DNA from: Bog-950 sp964615305
GTDB lineage: Bacteria; Bacteroidota; Bacteroidia; Chitinophagales; LD1
NCBI GenBank assembly: GCA_964615305.1
Contig: CAZTNA010000002.1
Location: 310,001-374,000, forward strand
Length of the DNA stretch: 64,000 nucleotides
Reading direction: 5' to 3'
The notes under the pieces: model-generated
The model's input: the letters and a program-made list of their open reading frames with translations, nothing else
Database searches by the model: none
What the model was told of the DNA's origin: nothing
Made by a program: the position numbers and the translations under genes
Shown: piece after piece, positions 18,348 to 27,959 of the stretch
Numbering within the stretch: the stretch's first letter is position 1
Layout of the letters: every line of letters begins with the position of its first letter

Positions 18348-19610
18348 ATGATTAACTATTTCATCACCTGGGCTTTGAAAAACCGCATCATCGTTTTGCT
18401 GATTGCTGCGGCAGTTACTGCGTATGGAATTTATGCGGTGAAAACCACCCCGGTAGATGCTATTCCCGACTTGTCGGAGAATCAAGTAATCATTTTTACT
18501 GAATGGATGGGTCGCAGTCCGCAAATCATGGAAGACCAGGTTACCTATCCCCTTGTCAGTAATTTGCAGGGAATTCCTCGTGTGAAAACCATTCGTGCCA
18601 ATTCCATGTTCGGCATGAGTTTCGTTTTTGTAATTTTTGAGGATGACGTTGACATCTACTGGGCACGCACAAGAGTTCTTGAACGGTTGAATTATGCGCA
18701 GCGCTTGCTCCCTCAGGGTGTAACTCCTACACTTGGCCCGGATGGCACTGGCCTTGGTCATATATTCTGGTATACGCTTGATGCTCCTGGTTATGACCTT
18801 GGAGAATTACGTGCCTTGCAGGATTACTACATCAAATTTGCGTTACAGACTGTGCAAGGCGTAAGTGAAGTCGCATCTTTTGGCGGTTTCCAAAAACAAT
18901 ACCAGGTAGTCATTGACCCCAGTAAACTTTCATACTATAACATTCCGCTGATGGATGTGGTGGGGAAAATCAAAGCAAACAACAACGATGTGGGTGGAAG
19001 GAAATACGAGATGAGTGATATGGCTTACATCATTCGCGGATTGGGTTACATTAAACAAATCAAAGACATTGAAGAAATTCCGTTGAGAACAGTGAATACA
19101 ATTCCTGTACGTGTAAAGGATGTCGCTACTGTTCAGATGGGAGGGGATTTGCGGCTTGGGATTATTGAGGAAAACGGAGAAGGGGAAAAAGTGGGTGGTA
19201 TTGTGGTAATGCGCTATGGCGAAAACGCCAAGGATGTGATTGATCGGTTGAAAGTAAAACTTAACGATGTAGGAAAAGGTCTTCCGCATGGAGTAAAGTT
19301 TCATATAGCTTATGACCGCAGCGATCTGATTGAAGCCACCATCGCTACGTTGACAACAGCAGTTTGGGAAGAAATACTTGTAGTATCTCTTGTATTGTTC
19401 ATTTTCCTTCTGCACGTAAGAAGCGCTTTGATAGTAGTAGTTACCATTCCGTTGTCTGTTCTTATTGCATTCATCATGATGAAATGGTTTGGAATTACAT
19501 CCAACATTATGTCTTTGGCAGGTGTAGCGTTGGCAGTTGGTGATTTGGTGGATGCAGGAATAGTAATGGTAGAGAATGCAATGAAAAGTATATCACCGGA
19601 AGAAACTTAA
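18348..19610 (+). CDS. cusA: HME-RND metal efflux pump, N-terminal part (split CusA/CzcA)
   Basis: 420 residues matching the first ~40% of CusA/CzcA family pumps: TM1, the porter domain ('TPVDAIPDLSENQVIIFTEWMGRSPQIMEDQVTYPL') and TM2-TM4 with 'GVALAVGDLVDAGIVMVENAM', including the TM4 acidic residue of the proton path. It stops at TAA 19608-19610 just after TM4, where intact relatives continue into a cytoplasmic loop. The rest of the pump is encoded from 19619 in another frame. Both halves are well conserved, so the break is recent, an assembly error, or bridged by reinitiation. Substrate is inferred as Cu/Ag from context. Confidence 0.85.
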   Translation: MINYFITWALKNRIIVLLIAAAVTAYGIYAVKTTPVDAIPDLSENQVIIFTEWMGRSPQIMEDQVTYPLVSNLQGIPRVKTIRANSMFGMSFVFVIFEDDVDIYWARTRVLERLNYAQRLLPQGVTPTLGPDGTGLGHIFWYTLDAPGYDLGELRALQDYYIKFALQTVQGVSEVASFGGFQKQYQVVIDPSKLSYYNIPLMDVVGKIKANNNDVGGRKYEMSDMAYIIRGLGYIKQIKDIEEIPLRTVNTIPVRVKDVATVQMGGDLRLGIIEENGEGEKVGGIVVMRYGENAKDVIDRLKVKLNDVGKGLPHGVKFHIAYDRSDLIEATIATLTTAVWEEILVVSLVLFIFLLHVRSALIVVVTIPLSVLIAFIMMKWFGITSNIMSLAGVALAVGDLVDAGIVMVENAMKSISPEET

Positions 19611-19618
19611 AATAGAAA

Positions 19619-21517
19619 ATGCTTACCAACGAAGAGAGAGAGAAGAAAATTGAAGCGTCAGCCAAACTGATTGGCAAGGCGGTATTTAACTCTATTTTGG
19701 TAACGCTGGTTTCGTTTGCACCTATTTTATTACTGACGGGGCAGGAGCAAAAACTTTTCTCTCCTCTGGTCTGGACGAAAACCTTTGCCATGATGGGCAG
19801 CGCTCTCGTTGCTGTTTTTCTTGTGCCTGTTTTAATGGTGTTGTTGCTCAAAGGGAAAGTCCGACCGGAAAGCAAACATCCCGTTTCAAGATTTTTTAGA
19901 CGTATTTACGAACCGGTTATACGTCTATGCCTGCGTTGGAAAAAATCAACGATAACGGTAAGTATTCTATTGGTTCTTGGCAGTGTTCCTCTTGTGTTGA
20001 GTATCGGAACAGAATTTATGCCGCCTCTTGATGAAGGCTCCCTTCTCTTTATGCCGGTTACCATGCCCGATGTTTCAAACAGCGAAGTAAAGCGCATTAT
20101 GCAGGTGCAGGATAAAATAATTATGAGCATTCCCGAAGTGGCAAACATTTTAGGAAAAGCCGGACGCGCAAACACCGCTACCGATAATGCACCGATAAGT
20201 ATGATTGAATCCATTATTCTTCTCAAGCCGGAAAAAGAATGGCGTGAAGGAATGACGAAAGATAAAATCATAGAAGAACTGAATGCCAAGCTTCAAATAC
20301 CCGGTGTAATCAATGCCTTTACACAGCCCATCATCAACCGCATTAATATGCTTTCTACAGGAGTCAGAACTGATGTTGGCGTAAAAATTTACGGGCAAAA
20401 TCTCGATACCATCAATAAACTTGCTCAGGCATTCCGCAGAGAGTTAATGGATGTGGAGGGCGTAAAGGATTTATATGTTGACCCTATTACAGGCGGAAAA
20501 TACGTGGAGATAAAAGTGAAGCGTGATGAAATCGGACGCTACGGCTTAACTGTGGATGATGTAAACATGGTAGTAGAAAGCGGACTGGGAGGAATGAATA
20601 TTACGACAACTGTTGAAGGACGGCAGCGTTTTTCAGTAAACGCGCGATTTGCTCAGGATTACAGAAACAGTCTCGACAACTTAAATCGTCTTTTAGTTAA
20701 CTCACCTACCTACGGTTCAATTCCTCTTTCAGCAGTTGCTGATATTTCTATCAACGAGGGACCTCCAATGATAAACTCCGAAAACGCTATGCTGCGGGGA
20801 ACACTTTTGTTCAATGTTCGCGAACGTGATTTGGGAAGCACCGTAGCTGATGCAAAGAAAAAACTTGAAGATGCTGTCAAGAAACTGCCTAAAGGGTATT
20901 TTCTTGATTGGAGCGGTCAATACGAAAACCAGGTGCGCGCACAAAAACGATTGACCATTCTGATTCCGATAGTGCTCATCATCATCACGGTTATTCTCTA
21001 TTTCACTTTTCACACTTTTCGCGAAGTTGTGATTGTTCTCACTAGTGTTCCTGTTGCCTTGGTGGGCGGGGCTTATTCGCTTTATTTCTTCGATGTGAAT
21101 TTTTCGGTAGCTGTTGCGGTAGGATTCATCGCGCTTTTTGGTGTAGCAGTGGAAACAGGCGTGTTGATGCTGGTGTATCTTAATAATGCCGTTTACAATG
21201 TAAGCTCTGAAAGTAAAAAATCGGGAAGCGCTATCACCAATCAGGATATTGAGCAGGCAATTTTTGATGGTGCCGTTCTTCGCCTTCGACCGAAGTTGAT
21301 GACGGTGTTGGTGGATATTATCGGTTTATTGCCGGTGCTGCTTGCAACAGGAACAGGAAGCGATGTAATGAAACCCATTACTATTCCTTTTGTTTTCGGA
21401 CTGATTACCTCAACACTCTTTGTGTTGATTGTATTACCGGTTGTTTATGCTTTAGTAAGAGAAAGAGAGTTAAGAAAAACCGGAAGGCTTGTGGTTCAAC
21501 AATTCGAAGATGAATGA
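19619..21517 (+). CDS. cusA: HME-RND metal efflux pump, C-terminal part (split CusA/CzcA)
   Basis: 632 residues that continue CusA/CzcA from the loop after TM4 ('LTNEEREKKIEASAKLIGKA') to the C-terminus. It includes 'FAPILLLTGQEQKLFSPLVWTKTFAMM', 'EFMPPLDEGSLLFMPVTMP' and the TM10-region 'FGVAVETGVLMLVYLNNA', whose Glu corresponds to the CusA proton-relay Glu. ATG 19619 lies 8 bases after the stop of the N-terminal half, with a TAG in its own frame at 19613. The lost sequence is only about ten residues. If both ORFs are real, a two-piece pump could form by translational coupling; otherwise this is a disrupted gene. Confidence 0.85.
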   Translation: MLTNEEREKKIEASAKLIGKAVFNSILVTLVSFAPILLLTGQEQKLFSPLVWTKTFAMMGSALVAVFLVPVLMVLLLKGKVRPESKHPVSRFFRRIYEPVIRLCLRWKKSTITVSILLVLGSVPLVLSIGTEFMPPLDEGSLLFMPVTMPDVSNSEVKRIMQVQDKIIMSIPEVANILGKAGRANTATDNAPISMIESIILLKPEKEWREGMTKDKIIEELNAKLQIPGVINAFTQPIINRINMLSTGVRTDVGVKIYGQNLDTINKLAQAFRRELMDVEGVKDLYVDPITGGKYVEIKVKRDEIGRYGLTVDDVNMVVESGLGGMNITTTVEGRQRFSVNARFAQDYRNSLDNLNRLLVNSPTYGSIPLSAVADISINEGPPMINSENAMLRGTLLFNVRERDLGSTVADAKKKLEDAVKKLPKGYFLDWSGQYENQVRAQKRLTILIPIVLIIITVILYFTFHTFREVVIVLTSVPVALVGGAYSLYFFDVNFSVAVAVGFIALFGVAVETGVLMLVYLNNAVYNVSSESKKSGSAITNQDIEQAIFDGAVLRLRPKLMTVLVDIIGLLPVLLATGTGSDVMKPITIPFVFGLITSTLFVLIVLPVVYALVRERELRKTGRLVVQQFEDE

Positions 21518-21518
21518 G

Positions 21519-22781
21519 ATGAAAACAATTTTTAGAAATATACTATTCGTTTTAGGTATTGCGTTTCTCCCGCAGACGCGAGTTGTAGCACAAGCATTAT
21601 CCCTCGATAGTGTTCTGAATTCTATTGAGCAAAACAATCCTATGCTGTTTGTATATGAGGCGAAGATTAACGCGCTCGATGCGTATGCTGCCGGAGCAAA
21701 AAGCTGGATGCCTCCACAGGCAGGCGCAGGTTTTTTTATGACGCCTTATGATGCACGTATGTGGCGAGCAGAAGGCGGTAATGCAGGTATGGGTTCATTT
21801 ATGCTTAGTGTGGAACAGATGTTTCCGAATCGTGTCAGGCAGAACATGAATTTTAATTACATGAAAAGCATGAGCCGGGTAGAAACAGAAAGTAAAAATT
21901 ACCAGCGAAATCAATTGTTGAGTGAAGCGAAGATGAATTACTATGAGTGGGCGGTAATGCTGAGAAAGCGAACCGTTCTAAGAGAAAGCGAAGAACTTCT
22001 TAATCTAGTGATTCAAAGCAGTGAAATCCGCTATCAATACAACAACGAAAAACTGAACAGCATTTTCAAAGCGAGAGCGCAATTAGCGGAATTGAAAGGC
22101 ATGCAGTTGATGCTCGAAAACGAAATTGCACAAAAGCGAATCATGCTAAACACACTCATGAACCGCGACAAGAATATTGAGTTCACGATTGATACAACAT
22201 ACACAGTTCGCAATTATGACGAAGTAACAATTGATACATCCCGGGTTTCTTCCGTGCGGAGTGAAATTGCCTCTATGCAGCGGATGATTGAAGTAAATCA
22301 GGCGCGTCAGAAACTGGAGCGTTCATCGCGCCTTCCTGAGTTCGGCTTGCGGTACGACCACATGTTTACGTTTGGGAAACAACCGCAGTTGTTTTCCCTG
22401 ATGGGAATGGTCACTATTCCTATTGCACCGTGGAGTTCGCGTATGTGGAAAGCAAATATTAAGGGACTCGATTTTGAAAATATCGCCTTACAAAGAGAAC
22501 AACAGAGTATGGCTAACGAAGTTGCCGGTAAGTTGGAAACACTTCGCTCCAAAATTTCTTATCAAAAGAAACAACTGGAAACCACTGACAACAGCATTCT
22601 TCCTGCTATGAGGAAAAACTATCAGGTGGCTTCGCTTGCTTTCGAACAAAACAATGGTGAGTTGTTTGTTGTGCTTGATGCCTGGCAAATGCTGAAAATG
22701 AGCCAGCTGAATCGCCTTGACCAACTGATGGAATTATTAACGCTGCAAACGGAATATGAAAAGGAATTTCAGATACGGTAA
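21519..22781 (+). CDS. TolC-family outer membrane efflux protein
   Basis: About 420 residues from ATG 21519 (MKTIFRNILFVLGIAFLPQT...), which directly follows the pump stop; the frame is open upstream to 21489. Signal peptide to VVAQA, then long helices with the OEP pattern ('LDSVLNSIEQNNPMLFVYEAKINALDAYAAGA...', 'LVIQSSEIRYQYNNEKLNSIFKARAQLAEL', 'ALQREQQSMANEVAGKLETLRSK'). It is the outer-membrane channel of the CusCBA-like tripartite system. Met-rich stretches (GFFMTPYDARMWRAEGG) resemble those in Cu-type TolC proteins. It overlaps the adaptor gene by 26 bases. Confidence 0.85.
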   Translation: MKTIFRNILFVLGIAFLPQTRVVAQALSLDSVLNSIEQNNPMLFVYEAKINALDAYAAGAKSWMPPQAGAGFFMTPYDARMWRAEGGNAGMGSFMLSVEQMFPNRVRQNMNFNYMKSMSRVETESKNYQRNQLLSEAKMNYYEWAVMLRKRTVLRESEELLNLVIQSSEIRYQYNNEKLNSIFKARAQLAELKGMQLMLENEIAQKRIMLNTLMNRDKNIEFTIDTTYTVRNYDEVTIDTSRVSSVRSEIASMQRMIEVNQARQKLERSSRLPEFGLRYDHMFTFGKQPQLFSLMGMVTIPIAPWSSRMWKANIKGLDFENIALQREQQSMANEVAGKLETLRSKISYQKKQLETTDNSILPAMRKNYQVASLAFEQNNGELFVVLDAWQMLKMSQLNRLDQLMELLTLQTEYEKEFQIR

Positions 22782-24072
22782 AATTCTTACAGCGTTTCTC
22801 TGTTTGTTTTTGTCTTCATGCAAAAACAAAACAGCGGAACATGAGGGGCATCAACAAACCAATTCTCATAACGAAGTTTCTGACAAGAGCGTTTCGCATG
22901 ACACTATGAATATGGGAGATACAAATATGTTCGACCACTCCTCCATGAATCATTCGGACATGAGTATCTCAGCAACTACCCGGCACCAAAATACGGTTAA
23001 CACCAATGAGCTTCAAGTAAATGATTTATTGATGCCCTCCAACCAATCCGTTGTGTCACAATTAACGACCATAAAACTTCTGAGGAAAACTTTAACTCCT
23101 CAAATTACGGCCACAGGAATTCTGGATTACGACCAAAGGCGTTTTTTGAATGTTGCTGCCCGAGTGAACGGTCGCATTGAAAAACTGTTCGTCAAGTATA
23201 GTTTACAAAAGGTAAACAAAGGACAAAAGCTTTTCGAAATCTACAGCCCTGAACTGGTTAACGCACAAAATGATTTTGTTTTTCTTTTAAATGAAGGTGA
23301 TGCAAATAGCACGTCACTCCAGTCGGCAGAAAAAAAACTGCGATTGCTTGGATTGAGCGGTGAACAGATTCAAAGTCTTAGTTCATTAAAAAAACCTTCT
23401 CTGACTTTCCCTGTTTCTTCACCACAGAATGGATATGTGGTTTTCGAAAAAGATAACACGCCTATGAGTGTTACCGGTAATCCATCACAATCGGGTATGT
23501 CGGGAATGGAAAACAATTTACCTACGACAACTGTTGTCGCGAAATCCTCATCAGAAATTGTCAGGGAAGGTGATTACGTTACAAAAGGGCAGACAGTTTT
23601 CAGGATAGTAAACACGGACGAACTTTGGGCGCTGCTCAAAATTTTCAGAGAAGATGCAGTCAACATCAAAGTCGGTGATAAAGCAGACTTAACGGTTGAG
23701 AATTTTACAGATAAAATTCACGCACAAGTTGACTTCATCCAGCAGTTCTATAATGCGGATGACAACACTTCAACAGTTCGGATTTATCTGAAAAATTATG
23801 CCCATGCGTTTCGTGTCGGAAATCTTGTAACTGCGGAAATAAGGAGCAAAGAGATTGCAGCATTGTGGATTCCGCTCTCTTCCATATTAGACCTTGGCAA
23901 TAAGCAGGTAGTCTTTCTCAAAAAGGGAAACCTCTTTCAAACCTCATTGATAAAAACCGGACGGAAAGTTCAGGATATGATTGAAGTGCTTGGAGGATTG
24001 CGCGAAGAGGACGAGATAGCTTTCAATGCGCAATACATGATAGACAGTGAAGCTTTCATAAAAACGAAATGA
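22756..24072 (+). CDS. cusB: RND periplasmic adaptor lipoprotein (CusB-like), His/Met-rich N-terminus
   Basis: 438 residues with lipoprotein signal 'LFLSSC' (lipid Cys about 22). Residues ~25-80 are rich in His and Met ('EHEGHQQTNSHNE', 'HDTMNMGDTNMFDHSSMNHSDM'), a likely Cu-binding tail. Then comes the membrane-fusion core: 'GILDYDQRRFLNVAARVNGRIEKLFVKYSLQKVNKGQKLFEIYSPEL' (lipoyl half), a helical hairpin, the second half 'VREGDYVTKGQTVFRIVNTDELWALLKIFRED', and beta-barrel and MP domains. It links the RND pump to the TolC channel and may load Cu. Two bases separate it from the second adaptor gene. Confidence 0.85.
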   Translation: MKRNFRYGKILTAFLCLFLSSCKNKTAEHEGHQQTNSHNEVSDKSVSHDTMNMGDTNMFDHSSMNHSDMSISATTRHQNTVNTNELQVNDLLMPSNQSVVSQLTTIKLLRKTLTPQITATGILDYDQRRFLNVAARVNGRIEKLFVKYSLQKVNKGQKLFEIYSPELVNAQNDFVFLLNEGDANSTSLQSAEKKLRLLGLSGEQIQSLSSLKKPSLTFPVSSPQNGYVVFEKDNTPMSVTGNPSQSGMSGMENNLPTTTVVAKSSSEIVREGDYVTKGQTVFRIVNTDELWALLKIFREDAVNIKVGDKADLTVENFTDKIHAQVDFIQQFYNADDNTSTVRIYLKNYAHAFRVGNLVTAEIRSKEIAALWIPLSSILDLGNKQVVFLKKGNLFQTSLIKTGRKVQDMIEVLGGLREEDEIAFNAQYMIDSEAFIKTK

Positions 24073-24073
24073 C

Positions 24074-25267
24074 ATGAAGAATCTCTGGCTGGCAATAATT
24101 TTTCTCGCATTTGTTTCTGCTTGTAACAAAAAGAAACACAGTGAGCATCTTGCTGCCAATGAATATTACACCTGCTCAATGGATCCGCAGGTGATGGAGA
24201 AGCAACCTGGTAATTGCCCCATCTGCAAAATGAAGCTCACCAAGGTGACCATCAACAAAAGCGAGGAAGGGAAGATGCGTTTCAGCGAGACACAAATCAA
24301 GCTGGCGAATATTCAGGTTGACACCGTACGCGTTAGAAGCATTTCGGAGGAACTAAGAATTTCAGCCAGGGTTGATCTGAATCAAAATGAAAATACGGTT
24401 ATCAGTTCCCGCGTGAGTGGCAGGATTGAAAAACTGAATTTTAAAAACACCGGAGAGCTTATTAAAAAAGGAGATGTGCTGTTCGAAATTTACAGCGAAC
24501 AATTGTCAGCCGCTCAGCAGGATTACCTGCTTGCTTTACAGCGTTCACAAAAACTAAAAGGAGCGGAAATTAACTATTCCGCTTTAGCTGAGAGTGCTAA
24601 GAACAAATTACTGCTGTGGGGAATGAATGAAATGCAATTAAAGCAGGTAGAAGAAACCCAGAAAATTTTTGAATCAACACCTGTTATAAGTAAGGTGGAT
24701 GGTATTGTTACGGAAGTAAAAATCCGCGAAGGAGATTATGCCGGTGAAGGCGAAGCTGTAATTGAACTCAACACTATGAATTCAGTTTGGGTACTCGGTC
24801 AGTTGTATTCTGTTGAAACTGCCAAAGTAAAAGAAGGTGATATGGCCAACGTTAAGGTTTTTGAGTTTACGGATAAAGAGTTTACTGCTCCGGTGAGCTA
24901 CATCCAGCCGGAACTAAACAGCGACTCAAAAATTCTCCCGCTCCGCTTAGAATTAAAAAATACAGGGTTCGCTCTTAAACCCGGGATGGCGGCAAACATT
25001 TTTGTCAGCACCAGAAAGAAACAAGCAATGGTTCTTCCTTTGGATGCTGTCCTTCAATTTTCGGGTTATAAAACCGTATGGGTTCAAAACCCTGATGGCA
25101 GTTTTGAAACGCGGATGGTGGAAGCCGGAATTACCAACAGCCGCGAAATAGAAATTACATCAGGAATAAAGGAAGGGGAACTGGTGGTTATTAGTGGCGC
25201 CTACCTGATTCAAAGCGACTACCAATTTAAGAAAGGCGCTAACCCGATGGAAGGGCATAAAATGTAA
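24074..25267 (+). CDS. Second RND adaptor lipoprotein with HMBD domain
   Basis: 397 residues; lipoprotein signal 'IFLAFVSAC'. A heavy-metal-binding domain (about 33-57, 'YTCSMDPQVMEKQPGNCPICKMKL') precedes the adaptor core ('ISSRVSGRIEKLNFKNTGELIKKGDVLFEIYSEQL', 'VKIREGDYAGEGEAVIELNTMNSVWVLGQLY', 'LKPGMAANIFVSTRKKQAMVLPLDAVLQFSG'). It resembles CusB of the HMBD-containing kind more than the first adaptor does. Two adaptors for one pump could form a mixed hexamer, or one may serve another transporter. A 9-base gap follows the stop before the P-type ATPase frame opens. Confidence 0.85.
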   Translation: MKNLWLAIIFLAFVSACNKKKHSEHLAANEYYTCSMDPQVMEKQPGNCPICKMKLTKVTINKSEEGKMRFSETQIKLANIQVDTVRVRSISEELRISARVDLNQNENTVISSRVSGRIEKLNFKNTGELIKKGDVLFEIYSEQLSAAQQDYLLALQRSQKLKGAEINYSALAESAKNKLLLWGMNEMQLKQVEETQKIFESTPVISKVDGIVTEVKIREGDYAGEGEAVIELNTMNSVWVLGQLYSVETAKVKEGDMANVKVFEFTDKEFTAPVSYIQPELNSDSKILPLRLELKNTGFALKPGMAANIFVSTRKKQAMVLPLDAVLQFSGYKTVWVQNPDGSFETRMVEAGITNSREIEITSGIKEGELVVISGAYLIQSDYQFKKGANPMEGHKM

Positions 25268-25285
25268 TCGCATGATTTGTTACTT

Positions 25286-27952
25286 ATGGCATCACTTGCA
25301 CCTATATACACACAGACTGCTAAGCAAATTTCTTTGCAACATTTTTCAAATCTTGAAAAAGGTTTAGAGGAGACCGTTGCTGCAAAAAGGCTTGCAGAGT
25401 TCGGTAGAAACATCATCAAGGAAAAAAAATCAGTTAGCCCTGTGGTAATTTTTCTCAGCCAATTTAAAGGACCGTTTGTAATTCTGTTGTTTGTTGCCGC
25501 TGCAATGTCATTTTACTTTAAGGAATGGCTGGACGGTTCGGCAATATTGGTAGTTATAATTGTGAACGCCATTATTGGATTTGTGATGGAGTATCAGGCA
25601 GAGCGTTCAATGGAAGCTTTAAAAAAGCTCACCAAAATGAACGGCAAAGTGGTTCGCAATGGAGAACTGAAAGAAATTCCATCGGATGAAATAGTTCCGG
25701 GCGACATTCTTTTTGTAGAAGCCGGTGATATGGTTCTGGCGGATGCAAGGATATTCAGCTCATCGCAATTTCAGGTGGATGAGTCAGCACTAACAGGGGA
25801 ATCGTTGCCCGTTGAGAAAGTAGAAAAAACCCTAGATGAAAACACACCGCTTGCAGAAAGGGTAAACATGATTTTTAAGGGGACATTTGTTTCCAAAGGA
25901 AATTCCCGCGCTATTGTCTCCAGCACAGGTATGCAAACGGAGTTCGGCAAGATAGCCGCCATGCTTCAATCAGCCGGTGAAACAGCTACTCCGCTCGAAA
26001 AGAAAATTGAGCAGTTCAGCAAGAAACTGATTTGGGTAACGGTGCTATTAGTCATCATTGTTTTTCTTGCCGGTGTTTTGGAGGGCGACAATATTTTCGA
26101 TTTGCTCCAAACATCCATTGCCCTTGCAGTGGCTGCTATTCCTGAGGGCTTACCCATTGTTGCCACACTCGCTCTCGCACAGGGAATGCTCAAAATGGCA
26201 AGGCACAAGGTAATAGTGAAAAAACTTTCTGCCGTAGAAACACTTGGAGGAACTAAAGTGATTTGCACCGATAAGACAGGGACACTTACTCAAAACAAAA
26301 TTGAAGTAAGCACGGTTGTAACTCCCGAATCTTCTTTTGAAATAAAAATTGACTTTGCTCACCGAAATTCCACTTCCGAAGAGGAAAATTTTCAGAAGGT
26401 TAAGAAAATAGCTGTTCTGTGTAATACTGCCGAACTCATTTTCAGGAAAGGAGATATTAAAGAAGTAGGTGACCCTCTTGAAACGGGGTTGTTGAAGTTT
26501 GCGTACTCCGAAGGGGTGGAATTGGAACAATTCCGCGAACAGAATATAAAAGTTAGTGAGGTGCCATTCTCATCAGAAACGAGAATTATGGCAACACAGC
26601 ATCAATCGTCACAAGGAAAATATTTTGTTGCTGCAAAAGGAGCAGTGGAAGAAATATTGAAGAGGTGTAATGCCTTTTACCTGAATGGAGAAACGAAATT
26701 GCTCGATGAAGCATTTAGGTCTGAATGGATTAAGCGTGCGGATGAATTAGCACAATCCGGTTTGCGTGTAATAGCAACAGCTTTTAAAGAGGAAACGACC
26801 CGCACCGGTGAACTGACAAGGGATTTGGTGTTTGCCGGTTTGGTGGGAATGCTTGACCCGCCACGGGAAGATGTATATGCTGCCATTCAGGAATGTAAAT
26901 CTGCCGGTATAAACATAAAGATGATTACCGGTGACCATCCTGCAACTGCTAAGAATATCGCTATTAAACTTGGACTATCCGATTCAGAAAGAGACGAGGC
27001 GATACACGGAAGCAAGATGCGCGACTTTGAAGTTCTTACTGCGGATGAAAAGCAGAAGTGGACAGATTCAAAAATATTTGCCCGTGTCAGCCCAAAACAA
27101 AAACTGGATTTGGTTTCGGTGTTGCAGGAAAAACATTTTGTTGTCGGTATGACCGGGGACGGGGTTAATGATGCACCGGCATTGAAAAAGGCAGACATCG
27201 GTATTGCTATGGGACTGCGCGGAACGCAGGTGGCGCAGGAAACCGCTGATATGATTCTGAAAGATGATTCCTTTTCATCTATAGTTCTTGCTATTAAACA
27301 AGGGCGCGTGATTTTTGAAAACATCCGCAAGTTTGTAATCTATTTGCTGTCTTGTAACCTTAGTGAGTTATTGGTTATTTCGTTTTCATCAGTCTTGAAC
27401 CTTCACTATGCCTTGTTTCCGTTGCAGATTCTTTACATCAATTTAGTAACGGATGTTCTTCCCGCTTTAGCATTAGGGGTTACAGAAGGCGGTGATTCTA
27501 TAATGAAACGCCCACCCAAGAATCCTGATGAACCCATCGTTGACAAAAAAAGATGGAAATCTATTATTGGTTATTCCGTGATTATCGCAGCCTCTGCACT
27601 CGGTGCGGTTTTCTTTACGCATTATACAGTTCACCGTACCGAGCACTGGAATCCTGTGTTGTGTAACAACGTTTTGTTTATCACGCTCATTTTAAGTCAG
27701 CTTCTCCATGTATTTAATGTTACCAGCGATAAAAAAGTGGCATTTTACAAGTCTGATGTATTCAGAAACAAATATGTGTGGTACGCACTCGGAGTTTGCA
27801 TTGCTCTCACATTAGGTGTTTACCTGATTGAGCCGGTGGCCAAAGTTTTGTCACTTTCAAAACCAAGTTTTATCGACTTGGGAATTATGCTCGGATTCAG
27901 CTTACTTTCTTTATTAGTTATTCAGATTTTAAAGCGGTGGAACATTATTTAA
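25286..27952 (+). CDS. Ca-type P2 P-type ATPase (PacL/PMR1-like)
   Basis: About 888 residues from ATG 25286 (MASLAPIYTQTAKQ...); a TTG at 25277 is an alternative start. Catalytic parts: TGES actuator loop ('ALTGESLPVEK'), phosphorylation site DKTGTLT (Asp about 329), 'MITGDHPATA', 'MTGDGVNDAPALKKADIGIAMG'. Ion-site motifs are those of Ca/Mn pumps, not Cu pumps: PEGLP in M4 (about 286-290), 'SCNLSELLVIS' in M5 and 'NLVTDVLPALALG' in M6. There is no CPC/CPH motif and no metal-binding N-terminal domain. It should export Ca2+ or Mn2+ from the cytoplasm. Its place inside a copper island is unusual. Confidence 0.88.
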   Translation: MASLAPIYTQTAKQISLQHFSNLEKGLEETVAAKRLAEFGRNIIKEKKSVSPVVIFLSQFKGPFVILLFVAAAMSFYFKEWLDGSAILVVIIVNAIIGFVMEYQAERSMEALKKLTKMNGKVVRNGELKEIPSDEIVPGDILFVEAGDMVLADARIFSSSQFQVDESALTGESLPVEKVEKTLDENTPLAERVNMIFKGTFVSKGNSRAIVSSTGMQTEFGKIAAMLQSAGETATPLEKKIEQFSKKLIWVTVLLVIIVFLAGVLEGDNIFDLLQTSIALAVAAIPEGLPIVATLALAQGMLKMARHKVIVKKLSAVETLGGTKVICTDKTGTLTQNKIEVSTVVTPESSFEIKIDFAHRNSTSEEENFQKVKKIAVLCNTAELIFRKGDIKEVGDPLETGLLKFAYSEGVELEQFREQNIKVSEVPFSSETRIMATQHQSSQGKYFVAAKGAVEEILKRCNAFYLNGETKLLDEAFRSEWIKRADELAQSGLRVIATAFKEETTRTGELTRDLVFAGLVGMLDPPREDVYAAIQECKSAGINIKMITGDHPATAKNIAIKLGLSDSERDEAIHGSKMRDFEVLTADEKQKWTDSKIFARVSPKQKLDLVSVLQEKHFVVGMTGDGVNDAPALKKADIGIAMGLRGTQVAQETADMILKDDSFSSIVLAIKQGRVIFENIRKFVIYLLSCNLSELLVISFSSVLNLHYALFPLQILYINLVTDVLPALALGVTEGGDSIMKRPPKNPDEPIVDKKRWKSIIGYSVIIAASALGAVFFTHYTVHRTEHWNPVLCNNVLFITLILSQLLHVFNVTSDKKVAFYKSDVFRNKYVWYALGVCIALTLGVYLIEPVAKVLSLSKPSFIDLGIMLGFSLLSLLVIQILKRWNII

Positions 27953-27959
27953 ACACATT

